Part shown: positions 1 to 5,787 of the stretch, one piece after another
How positions within the stretch are numbered: the stretch's first letter is position 1
Layout: every line of letters begins with the position of its first letter
NCBI GenBank assembly: GCA_938084085.1
Contig: CALKDV010000305.1
Span: forward strand, 1 to 7,536
Reading direction: 5' to 3'
Source: an uncultured Nannocystaceae bacterium
Lineage (GTDB): Bacteria > Myxococcota_A > Polyangia > Nannocystales > Nannocystaceae
Length of the DNA: 7,536 bases
Made by a program: the position numbers and the translations under genes
The notes under the pieces: generated by a model
Told to the model about the DNA's origin: nothing
Databases searched by the model: none
Seen by the model: the letters and a program-made list of their open reading frames with translations, nothing else

Positions 1-366
1 CGACTGCAGCGTTGCTTCGCGGTGGATCAAAATGAGTCAATGGTGGCGCGGTAGGCAGCACGAAGCGAGCGACTCTTTTGGTGGTTATCGAGTCTCGAAG
101 GGCGTCGGCGTGTGTTTGTGTTGTTGTGCCGGTCGGCCTCCTCTGAGACTAAGTGATGAGCGTTGGGTGCCAAAGTAAAGTCACCGGCGTCGACCGGCAC
201 GTCCTCACGACAGGCCGACTTGCAGGGAGGCCCCACGAACTCCGTCCAGGGTCAGGCGGGAGTTGTCTCAATACGAGTCACGGAGATCGGAGGTGCGCTG
301 TATGGGAGCGGGCGGCGGTGAGATGGCGCGTCTAGGGACGAGGATGGCAAACGCCGCCGTGGGACT
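1..366. other. Left-edge region with no supported gene
   Basis: No convincing coding sequence is visible on either strand. Short open frames here have low-complexity, Arg/Ser/Thr-rich translations with no recognisable motif. A plus-strand frame entering from the left edge ends with TGA at 31-33, but only about ten residues are visible, so it cannot be judged. One 10-base perfect inverted repeat is present: 126-135 pairs with 191-200, separated by 55 bases. A 10-base direct repeat (AAAGTCACCG) occurs at 177-186 and again at 368-377, the second copy lying within the candidate terminator of the gene to the right. I see no tRNA or known RNA family. Confidence 0.5.
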
Positions 367-387
367 AAAAGTCACCGCCCGCCGGTG
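367..387 (-). terminator. Weak candidate intrinsic terminator of the GGT operon
   Basis: Read on the minus strand, a perfect 5-bp stem (CACCG/CGGTG, plus-strand arms 373-377 and 383-387) with a 5-base loop is followed, after two bases, by four T residues. It lies about 40 bases past the TAA stop of the gamma-glutamyltransferase-like gene. The stem is GC-rich but short and the T-tract is minimal, so it is only a candidate. Confidence 0.35.
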
Positions 388-427
388 GAATCGCTGGATG
401 AGAGGGGCTCCCTGCTCACCGAGGTGT

Positions 428-1864
428 TTATTGGCGCACGTATACGCCCGATCTTCGGGGGTCACCTGCGCCCGCGACCTCTCCAGATGAAGTGTGCACG
501 ACCCCGTGCACGCCACCGAAAAAGAACGCGCGGCGATCGAATCCAATGAGCGTCTCATAGGCCGCTTCGAGGGCGGCCTCGACTGTCGCGGGCGCCTGCC
601 ATCGAGGTCGCTCAAGCCACACGGTCTGCCCCTCCGCGTGGACGCGAGGTGCCATGATTGCTTCATGAAGGGAGGCGCCGTGCATCATGCGAAGCAAGGT
701 CGCGGAGACCGCGGAGCGGATTCGGTTGGCGCCGCCGCTCCCGAGCACGACCAGGGACGAGTCTGGGCTGAGCGCGATGGTCGGCGCCATCATCGTCGGC
801 AGTGGATCGCCCCCACGATGCTGGAAGAAGCCGCCGGGGTTGAGGTCCTCTTCGCCGAGGAAATTATTCATAAAGATCCCAGTGTCACCCAACACGTAGC
901 CGCACCCTTCGCCGTTGCTCGTGGTCACAGAGACGGCGAACCCCTCCGCATCCGTGATGCTGAGCTGCGTGGTCGAGCCCCGGGTTGAGGGGACGCCGCG
1001 AAGCGAGGGGTCGGCCTTGGCGACCGCATCTGCAAGTGAGACGACGAACCGCGCCTCATGCTGGGGAGGGATGTGACACGCGCTGAGGATCTCCGTGAGC
1101 GCATGACCCCCGGGCTTGTTGGCGGTCCATATGTGCCAGTCTTTGTGCTGAACGTGGTGGGGGCGCACCTTCGCTGTTGCAGGCACATCGAGGTCCTCGG
1201 GGCTCAAAAGCCCGCCCGCGTCACGACCAAAGTCGCGAAGGAGGGAGGCTCGTATCCGCGGAGGTGGACGACCGTGCTCGCCGAACTCGCGGAGGAGCTG
1301 GCCAAAACGAGGATTTCGGAGGATCTCGTCTGGGGTCGGTGGCGCCCCGTTCGTGAGGGTGTTGAGCGTGTCACGATCAAGGCTGACGATCGGCCACAAC
1401 AGTCGAAACACCTCTGCGCCGCTGACCCCGATGGGGTGCCCTTGCTCCGCGAGCTGAATCGCAGGCGCCAACACGTCCGACAGGGGAAGTCGGCCCCACC
1501 GTTGATGGGTGTCGGCCAACACCTCAAAGGTGGTCGGTGCGGCGACGGAGGCGCGCCCTACGTGAAATCGCTGTGCCGTTTCACCAAAGTCGATGTCGAC
1601 GGCGTGGAAATCGCGAGGTGCATCGTCGGCGTTCGCATGTGAGTGTCGTGGGGCTCGCGGAAAGAAGTCGACGAAGGAGGGGCTCGCGTCTGGAGGCTTG
1701 ACCAGCATGAGCCCTCCGCCCCCAGCGCTGGAGAGGAGGGGCTCGCACACGTAGGAGGCGAAAATCGCGGAGATGGCCGCGTCGACCGCGTTCCCGCCTG
1801 CGTGCAGCGTGGCGATGCCCGCACCGCACGTCCCGTCATTTCCTGCTGCGATCGCTCCTGGCAA
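428..1864 (-). CDS. Gamma-glutamyltransferase-like Ntn hydrolase
   Basis: This 478-residue protein belongs to the gamma-glutamyltranspeptidase family, N-terminal-nucleophile enzymes that self-cleave and transfer or hydrolyse gamma-glutamyl groups. Family landmarks are in order: HAGGNAVDAA at 21-30, the Gly-rich SSAGGGG at 45-51, the predicted self-cleavage site and nucleophile Thr298 in STTQLS (297-302), and GSGGANRI at 375-382, matching the oxyanion-loop region. Cleavage would give chains of about 297 and 181 residues. It is shorter than typical secreted enzymes (about 550-580) and has no signal peptide, so it is probably cytoplasmic. Where classical enzymes have a DFRE-type motif with a substrate-binding Arg, this one has DFFPRAP (66-72). 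The only in-frame start covering the family N-terminus is TTG at 1864, six bases after an in-frame TGA; a better ATG/SD pair lies out of frame at 1878. It is the third gene after the GNAT and oxidase genes, 118 bases behind the latter. Family is sure; substrate is unknown. Confidence 0.9.
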   Translation of the reverse strand: MPGAIAAGNDGTCGAGIATLHAGGNAVDAAISAIFASYVCEPLLSSAGGGGLMLVKPPDASPSFVDFFPRAPRHSHANADDAPRDFHAVDIDFGETAQRFHVGRASVAAPTTFEVLADTHQRWGRLPLSDVLAPAIQLAEQGHPIGVSGAEVFRLLWPIVSLDRDTLNTLTNGAPPTPDEILRNPRFGQLLREFGEHGRPPPRIRASLLRDFGRDAGGLLSPEDLDVPATAKVRPHHVQHKDWHIWTANKPGGHALTEILSACHIPPQHEARFVVSLADAVAKADPSLRGVPSTRGSTTQLSITDAEGFAVSVTTSNGEGCGYVLGDTGIFMNNFLGEEDLNPGGFFQHRGGDPLPTMMAPTIALSPDSSLVVLGSGGANRIRSAVSATLLRMMHGASLHEAIMAPRVHAEGQTVWLERPRWQAPATVEAALEAAYETLIGFDRRAFFFGGVHGVVHTSSGEVAGAGDPRRSGVYVRQ

Positions 1865-1982
1865 GGATCAACGAGCATAACTACTCCCGCGGCACAGTCT
1901 ATCTTTTTTGTCCTCACTGCATCACCTGGCGCGGCCGGAGGTGCAGCGCCGCACACCCACGCGCGCGATGTCAGCGGGGTGT

Positions 1983-3149
1983 TCAGCCCCCTTCGTGCCC
2001 AGGGAGGCGACGGGCGTCGAGCAGGCCGGGCCGGGTGCCGTGCAGGACGAGGGCGGCGAGGCGCTGCGCGGCCACGAATGCCCAGCCCATCCCATGCCCG
2101 GAATGAGCCCCGATAAAGAAACAGCCGGGGTGATCGGCAAGCTCGCCCACGATGGGCAAGGCGTCCGGCGCGTAGCCGAGGGCGCCGCTCCAGCGCCGCT
2201 GCACTCGCGGCGCCTCGTCGAACAGGTCGCGGCAGTGCCGATCTAAGAATGCGTCAAGCGCAGCGTGGACCCGTGGATGAAGGAGGTCTCGCGTGCCGAC
2301 CTCCTCGTCCGCGGCGAGCGGGCGAAACCCCCCCAGGATGATCCGGCCGTGGGCGTCTTGTCGAAGGTATGCCCAATCGTCGAGGGCGTACACCGGTGCT
2401 CGGAGGGGGCGTGTGGCGGGAGCGGTCACCAGCGCCTGGGCGCGGACGGGTCGCACCCATGGCGCGAGTTCAGGGAGCCACTCCGGTGCGTAGGCGTTGG
2501 TAGCGACGATGACATTCGTCGCCTTGTAGGCTCCACCATCGGTCTCCACAGTCACGCCGTCGGAGGTTGGCTGGATCTGGTGGACCCGAGTCCCTTGGTG
2601 CCACGCCACGTTGGAGGCCTCGCGGAGGGCGCCGAGCAGGCGAAGGGGATCGAGCTGGCCGTCTCCCTCGTACCAATAGCCCCCCGCGAATTCGGGCAGC
2701 GGAGCCTCACCAGCTGAAACGTGGCGCACTGTGGCGCCGTGCGTCCGCAGCACCTCTACCGCCTCGCGGAGCGACTCGACTCGCGTGGACGCGCGGGAGA
2801 GGGAGAACGCACCGGTCTTCGCGTAGTCACACGCCGAGTTCAATAGGCCCTCCGAGACGAGGAGACGATGGTTCTCTGCGGTCATTGACCACAGCTCGAG
2901 CGCGGTCTCGGCCCCAAGATTCGTGCGTTGCCGGTCAAAATGGGCGATGGAGCCGCAGGTCATGAAGCCCGCGTTCCGTCCAGATGCGCCGCTCCCTATC
3001 TCGCCCCGTTCAAACCCGGCAATTCGTCTGCCCGGCGCGTGCTTTTGGAGCCAGTACGCGGCGGAGAGACCTGAGATCCCGCCACCGATGATCGCGACGT
3101 CAATTTGTTGGGCTTGGCAGCGCCGCTGGTGCCAGATGGAGTAGGTCAT
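1983..3149 (-). CDS. FAD-dependent DAO-family amine/amino-acid oxidoreductase
   Basis: This 388-residue flavoprotein is of the D-amino-acid-oxidase/glycine-oxidase fold. The N-terminal Rossmann motif for the FAD pyrophosphate is clear: DVAIIGGGISGLSAAYWL at 17-34, with GxGxxG at 22-27. Glu47 (FERG) sits where the FAD ribose is bound, and GSGASGRNAG (52-61) is the usual following loop. The C-terminal part has the family's GHGMGWAF flavin-contact segment. Relatives oxidise glycine, sarcosine, D-amino acids or gamma-glutamylputrescine to the imine with production of peroxide; the substrate here cannot be assigned. I chose the ATG at 3149 because it overlaps the GNAT stop as ATGA, implying translational coupling, and places the Rossmann strand near the N-terminus. 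A longer TTG start at 3242 would add 31 unconserved residues inside the GNAT gene. The 118-base gap to the GGT-like gene is compatible with one transcript. Confidence 0.9.
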   Translation of the reverse strand: MTYSIWHQRRCQAQQIDVAIIGGGISGLSAAYWLQKHAPGRRIAGFERGEIGSGASGRNAGFMTCGSIAHFDRQRTNLGAETALELWSMTAENHRLLVSEGLLNSACDYAKTGAFSLSRASTRVESLREAVEVLRTHGATVRHVSAGEAPLPEFAGGYWYEGDGQLDPLRLLGALREASNVAWHQGTRVHQIQPTSDGVTVETDGGAYKATNVIVATNAYAPEWLPELAPWVRPVRAQALVTAPATRPLRAPVYALDDWAYLRQDAHGRIILGGFRPLAADEEVGTRDLLHPRVHAALDAFLDRHCRDLFDEAPRVQRRWSGALGYAPDALPIVGELADHPGCFFIGAHSGHGMGWAFVAAQRLAALVLHGTRPGLLDARRLPGHEGG

Positions 3150-3718
3150 GGCGACGTCGGGGTGAGGTCGAGCACCATCTCGAGCGCGGTGCAGCGACAG
3201 GGGACACCGCAGCGGTGACAGTGGTACGGGATCTGCGACCAATAGTTCTCGTGTTCAGCGACGACCGAAAACCCGAGCTTGGTCAGCGCACGTCGAGAGC
3301 TATCGTGTGGGGACTCTTTCCATGAGTGTGCGATGACACCCAGCGCGCCGAGCTGCCGAAGGCGATGGATGGCCTCGGCCGAGAGCGCTCGACCGATGCC
3401 TCGCCCGGTGTGGTCTTCGTCGACGAAACACGATTGGAAATAGCCGAGGCGTGAGATGTCTGCGGGCCACGCCGCCGAGGAGTGGCCGTGGCCGCGTCCG
3501 CGCTCCCAATTTCCGGGAGGGAGCGTGAGTCGAAACCCCAAGAGCTGCTCGTCGTCACCCCACGCTGCGAGCGCGCAAGAGACTCCATCTCGCTCCGAGC
3601 GGCGTCGATAGGTCGCGAGGAGCTCCTCCGTATAATAGTCATCTCCGCCCATCCGATTTGCGATGGGGAGCGCCCGCACGAGGTCCACCTCGCGTAGTTC
3701 ACGGATTTCTACCTTCAC
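3146..3718 (-). CDS. GNAT-family N-acetyltransferase with C-terminal Cys knuckle
   Basis: This 190-residue protein has the GNAT fold. The start MKVEIRELREVDL is a typical first strand, and the acetyl-CoA pyrophosphate-binding motif A is visible at 97-112 (CFVDEDHTGRGIGRAL, with the Gly-rich turn at 105-109). A later segment, RALTKLGFSVVAEHENYW, is the usual GNAT C-terminal strand-helix-strand. The last 25 residues carry C167-x2-C170-x3-C174-x-C176, a likely metal-binding or structural knuckle. I recall similar tails in some uncharacterised GNATs. It would transfer an acyl group to an unknown amine. The start is GTG at 3718 with no good SD. A TGTAAT element at 3752-3747 could serve as the -10, giving a leader of about 22 bases. 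It is the first gene of the GNAT-oxidase-GGT set, and its stop overlaps the oxidase ATG by four bases. Confidence 0.88.
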   Translation of the reverse strand: MKVEIRELREVDLVRALPIANRMGGDDYYTEELLATYRRRSERDGVSCALAAWGDDEQLLGFRLTLPPGNWERGRGHGHSSAAWPADISRLGYFQSCFVDEDHTGRGIGRALSAEAIHRLRQLGALGVIAHSWKESPHDSSRRALTKLGFSVVAEHENYWSQIPYHCHRCGVPCRCTALEMVLDLTPTSP

Positions 3719-3746
3719 GTCACCACGCTAGCGACGGGGGCAGAAG

Positions 3747-3752
3747 ATTACA
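3747..3752 (-). promoter_or_regulatory. Candidate -10 element for the GNAT operon
   Basis: TGTAAT on the minus strand matches five of six bases of TATAAT and would place transcription start near 3740, 22 bases before the GTG. No good -35 hexamer lies 16-18 bases upstream, so it is weak on its own. It supports a start point for the operon separate from the riboswitch promoter. Confidence 0.3.
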
Positions 3753-3771
3753 AGTCGATGAGGGCGTGTGA

Positions 3772-3809
3772 CCGCGAGGCTCTTCGCGGGTTGGCGAAGC
3801 TCCTCGCGG
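3772..3809 (-). terminator. Strong stem-loop between lipoprotein and GNAT genes
   Basis: The arms 3772-3787 and 3794-3809 form a 16-bp stem with only two adjacent mismatches and a 6-base loop. It begins 12 bases past the lipoprotein stop on the minus strand. There is no T-tract after it, so it is not a textbook intrinsic terminator. It could be a U-less terminator, an mRNA 3'-end stabiliser or a processing site. The structure is plain; the role is inferred from its position. Confidence 0.5.
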
Positions 3810-3820
3810 GTCCGGTCCGA

Positions 3821-4279
3821 CTATTGTGGAGTTAAAAGACTCCAGGAAAATCCCCCACATCCCGCGGCGAGGTCTTCGCGGTCGGATTCACACGCGAGCG
3901 CGATCTCAGGGGTCTGAGCGTCGTAGGCGCACGCGCATGTGTGCAGCGCTCCCTCGGCGTCGAAGACCCAGTCGAGGCGGCTGAACAACCCCCCGGAGTA
4001 GTCATTGTCGACGCTGTTTTGGGCGATGATGTAGTTGTCTTCGTTGTTGATAGTGACGTACTCAAAGCTGGAGGAGTAGTCCATCGAGGAGATCGTCCAT
4101 GTGGTGTCACCGACGACATGGGTTTGGTCGTAGTCGTCGGTGTAGGTGCCCGCGATGTCCACCGCGTTGGCATTGTCCTCGGCATCATCACCTGTGTCAC
4201 ACCCGAGGATCGAGGTGGTCATGGTGAGCGTGAGCGCGAGAAAAAGGGCGTTGTATCGTGTTTTGGTCGTGTGTTTCAT
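3821..4279 (-). CDS. Orphan lipoprotein downstream of a cobalamin riboswitch
   Basis: This 152-residue protein has a lipoprotein signal: basic n-region (KHTTKTR), hydrophobic h-region at about 11-25 and lipobox ILGC with Cys27 as the lipidation site. A short acidic Asp/Glu/Asn linker (28-41) follows. The rest looks beta-rich and aromatic (for example AGTYTDDYDQTH at 43-54 and SRLDWVFD at 100-107), with four more Cys (115, 117, 130, 141) that could form two disulfides. I do not recognise a named family; it resembles small uncharacterised lipoproteins of deltaproteobacteria. The ATG at 4279 is chosen because the signal peptide begins there; the frame continues upstream to a GTG at 4411 but that would translate the riboswitch expression region. 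No strong SD is present. It is the first gene after the B12 aptamer, so expression should fall when cobalamin is plentiful. A role in cobalamin capture is a guess from that context alone. By eye its GC content is lower than its neighbours'. Confidence 0.75.
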   Translation of the reverse strand: MKHTTKTRYNALFLALTLTMTTSILGCDTGDDAEDNANAVDIAGTYTDDYDQTHVVGDTTWTISSMDYSSSFEYVTINNEDNYIIAQNSVDNDYSGGLFSRLDWVFDAEGALHTCACAYDAQTPEIALACESDREDLAAGCGGFSWSLLTPQ

Positions 4280-4451
4280 TATTCCGAGTACGGAGAAACA
4301 GCGTCCGAAGAACCCCTCAAGCCTACCGATCCAGCATGATGGCTGGGGTACTTCTTGATGGGTACGACGAAAAAGGGGTGTCTTGGGCCTGTCTTCCTGA
4401 TGCCTCCCCACGAGGCGGTTGGAGAAACTCCGCGCCGGATGGCGGCAGAGA
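4280..4451 (-). promoter_or_regulatory. Expression platform of the cobalamin riboswitch
   Basis: This is the 172-base leader between aptamer and start codon. On the minus strand it holds a perfect 5-bp hairpin (arms 4402-4406 and 4412-4416) and a CCCC-TTTTT run (4378-4370) without a strong stem before it. It also has two pairings that compete for 4345-4346: CCAGC/GCTGG (4331-4335 with 4342-4346) and ACCCC/GGGGT (4312-4316 with 4345-4349). A small hairpin, 4283-4286 with 4291-4294, ends three bases before the ATG and would bury the only GGA near it. The sequence does not show whether control is by termination or by masking of translation start. Confidence 0.5.
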
Positions 4452-4615
4452 TGTTCGGCAGGTCTTCGGACTTGTATGTCTTCCTTGGACCCTGCTTCCC
4501 AGCTTGCGCCAGTGCATGGATGGGTCTTCGTCGATACTTACCGCTGCGGGGGCAGTTCCGGGCTTTCACCGGATTCCCTTTTTCGCCGTGGCGCCGAAGC
4601 GTCACGGACCGAACA
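4452..4615 (-). ncRNA. Cobalamin (B12) riboswitch aptamer
   Basis: Read on the minus strand, the conserved core of the cobalamin riboswitch is present in order: AAAGGGAATCCGGTGAAAGC, then CGGAACTGCCCCCGCAGCGG, then GCACTGG-CGCAAG-CTGGGAAGC, and finally AGTCCGAAGACCTGCC. The closing helix P1 is a perfect 7-bp pairing of TGTTCGG (4615-4609) with CCGAACA (4458-4452). It binds adenosylcobalamin or a related cobalamin and usually switches downstream genes off. No cobalamin synthesis, BtuB-type receptor, BtuFCD transporter or B12-independent isozyme gene lies downstream in this window; the first gene is the 152-residue lipoprotein. Confidence 0.96.
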
Positions 4616-4622
4616 CGCCCCG

Positions 4623-4652
4623 GATATACGCGGACTCGCTCCTGCGTGTCAA
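4623..4652 (-). promoter_or_regulatory. Promoter of the riboswitch transcript
   Basis: A perfect -35 TTGACA (4652-4647) is followed by an 18-base spacer and TATATC (4628-4623). Shifting one base gives GTATAT with a 17-base spacer. The predicted transcription start is 4616-4617, one or two bases before P1 of the aptamer, which independently supports both calls. Confidence 0.7.
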
Positions 4653-4695
4653 GCCGCCTCGTGAGGGATCCTAGAGGCGATATGGTTCCTCAAAT

Positions 4696-4745
4696 CCGCA
4701 GCGCGCGGTGGGCCGTCTGTTCCAGGCAACGGGCCGACGCTGCGG
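4696..4745 (-). terminator. Candidate terminator of the rhomboid gene
   Basis: Directly after the rhomboid stop codon, an 8-bp perfect stem (CCGCAGCG/CGCTGCGG, plus-strand arms 4738-4745 and 4696-4703) encloses a second pairing, GGCCGT against ACGG-G-CC with one bulged G. Only ATTTG follows, with no real T-tract. It sits between the rhomboid gene and the riboswitch promoter and probably insulates them. Confidence 0.45.
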
Positions 4746-5564
4746 CTAGTCCGAGGCTCGAACCTGCGCGACGTCAAGATTGTGCAGACACCGCTTGGAG
4801 ACCTCGGGGTATCGCGCGGCGTTCTCAAGGAGGCGGAGTCCTCGGTTGTAGTCTTGCTCGACGAGGGCGCGGTATCCTCGATAACAGAGCTCGTCGGCGC
4901 TGCGGTCGAGGATCGCGACGCGTGGCCGCATGACGGGAGATGCGGCGAGCGCGATGCTCGTAAAGATGAGGACGAACAGACCGGCCGAAACGAGCCGTTG
5001 CGCACCGTGGGACAGCAACACGGACGCTCCGAGGATCCCCAAGGCGGCGCCGCCGAAATGCGCGATGTTGGCGACCTGCCAAAGGTCGAGCACGGTGAGA
5101 CCGACACACAAGATGCCCCAGCCGATGAGGAATCGTAGGGTGCTGTCGTCGATGGCGTCGCGATAGATGACCCTCCGGCGCCCGGCGTACCAAAGCCCCG
5201 CGGCGAGGGCGTAGACCATGCCCGACAGCCCGATGGCAGGTCCTTGGATCGCATATTCCAGCAATGAGGCGGCGGCCGCAGGTCCGGCGAAGGCGGCGAG
5301 CACGACAAGATGCCCGGCTTGAAGCTCCAGGTAGCCCCCGAGTCGCCAGATCCAAAAACAGTTAAAGAGCAGGTGGAGGAAGTCACCGTGCAGCAGGATC
5401 GTGGTCCAAATCCTCCAGGCCTCACCATCGAACGCAAGCGAAGACATATCGACTCGGTTGAGCTCGTAGTCCAGCGCGCCCATGAGCATCGTGATGCAGG
5501 AGATCAAGATCAGACCGCTGGTGACGGGGAGTCGAGGGACGTCGCGAAGTTGGGGGTGGGACAT
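4746..5564 (-). CDS. Rhomboid-family intramembrane serine protease with C-terminal tail
   Basis: This 272-residue membrane protein shows the rhomboid signature. HGDFLHLLFN at 59-68 gives the H-x4-H-x3-N pattern of the second core helix. GLSG at 112-115 carries the catalytic Ser114, and AHFGG at 168-172 carries the partner His169. About six hydrophobic segments span residues 15-205, the basic bacterial rhomboid core. After the last one, about 60 soluble residues follow (MRPRVAIL to the end) with alternating aromatic and Leu positions (LCYRGYRALVEQDYNRG) that resemble one TPR-like helical pair. It would cleave transmembrane substrates at the inner membrane; the substrate is unknown. The ATG at 5564 has no SD. 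A 7-bp inverted repeat (5569-5575 with 5594-5600) ends four bases before it and may affect initiation. It appears to be a single-gene unit. Confidence 0.93.
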   Translation of the reverse strand: MSHPQLRDVPRLPVTSGLILISCITMLMGALDYELNRVDMSSLAFDGEAWRIWTTILLHGDFLHLLFNCFWIWRLGGYLELQAGHLVVLAAFAGPAAAASLLEYAIQGPAIGLSGMVYALAAGLWYAGRRRVIYRDAIDDSTLRFLIGWGILCVGLTVLDLWQVANIAHFGGAALGILGASVLLSHGAQRLVSAGLFVLIFTSIALAASPVMRPRVAILDRSADELCYRGYRALVEQDYNRGLRLLENAARYPEVSKRCLHNLDVAQVRASD

Positions 5565-5568
5565 AAGA

Positions 5569-5600
5569 CAGCCGAGGGGGGGATCGCTCGCGGTCGGCTG
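5569..5600 (-). promoter_or_regulatory. Inverted repeat just before the rhomboid start codon
   Basis: CAGCCGA and TCGGCTG (5569-5575 and 5594-5600) form a perfect 7-bp stem with an 18-base loop containing a C7 run on the minus strand. It ends four bases before the ATG, where an SD would normally be. It could be an mRNA hairpin or a protein-binding operator; nothing in the sequence decides between them. Confidence 0.35.
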
Positions 5601-5748
5601 AGGAGCCGCTCCGCGTGGGTCGACAGCCTACGATGGGCAGTCAAATTCGACCACCGCACGGCTCATCTTTTGGGCATACAAATTGCGGCAACCTCGCGCG
5701 AGCGTCCGTGTGGAACACGACGGCCGGCGATCTCGAACCTTGGTGTCA

Positions 5749-5769
5749 TCTGCCGCTCCGACCGGCAGA
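5749..5769 (-). terminator. Stem-loop after the 96-residue lipoprotein gene
   Basis: A perfect 7-bp stem TCTGCCG/CGGCAGA (5749-5755 with 5763-5769) and a 7-base loop begin 18 bases past the stop of the small lipoprotein gene. There is no T-tract. By position it is a likely 3' end for the lipoprotein pair upstream. Confidence 0.45.
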
Positions 5770-5787
5770 GTTCTCATCGAGGGGCGC

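Noticed and set aside
1..427. Search for CRISPR arrays, insertion sequences or tRNA genes
   Set aside because: No regularly spaced repeats, transposase motifs, terminal inverted repeats or cloverleaf were found.
1058..1642. 194-codon plus-strand open frame
   Set aside because: It is the antisense of the GGT-like gene; GC-rich codon bias opens such frames, and no domain is visible.
3150..3242. Longer TTG start for the FAD oxidase
   Set aside because: It adds 31 unconserved residues within the GNAT gene; the ATGA overlap at 3149-3146 gives a better start.
4280..4411. N-terminal extension of the lipoprotein to a GTG at 4411
   Set aside because: It would place 44 non-hydrophobic residues before a good lipoprotein signal and translate the expression platform.
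4746..4775. tRNA T-arm-like sequence (GGTTCGAGCC on the minus strand)
   Set aside because: The flanking bases do not pair as a T-stem, no cloverleaf can be drawn, and the bases encode the end of the rhomboid protein.
4355..4933. 192-codon plus-strand open frame
   Set aside because: It runs through the riboswitch and into the rhomboid gene on the other strand; the structured RNA explains the region.
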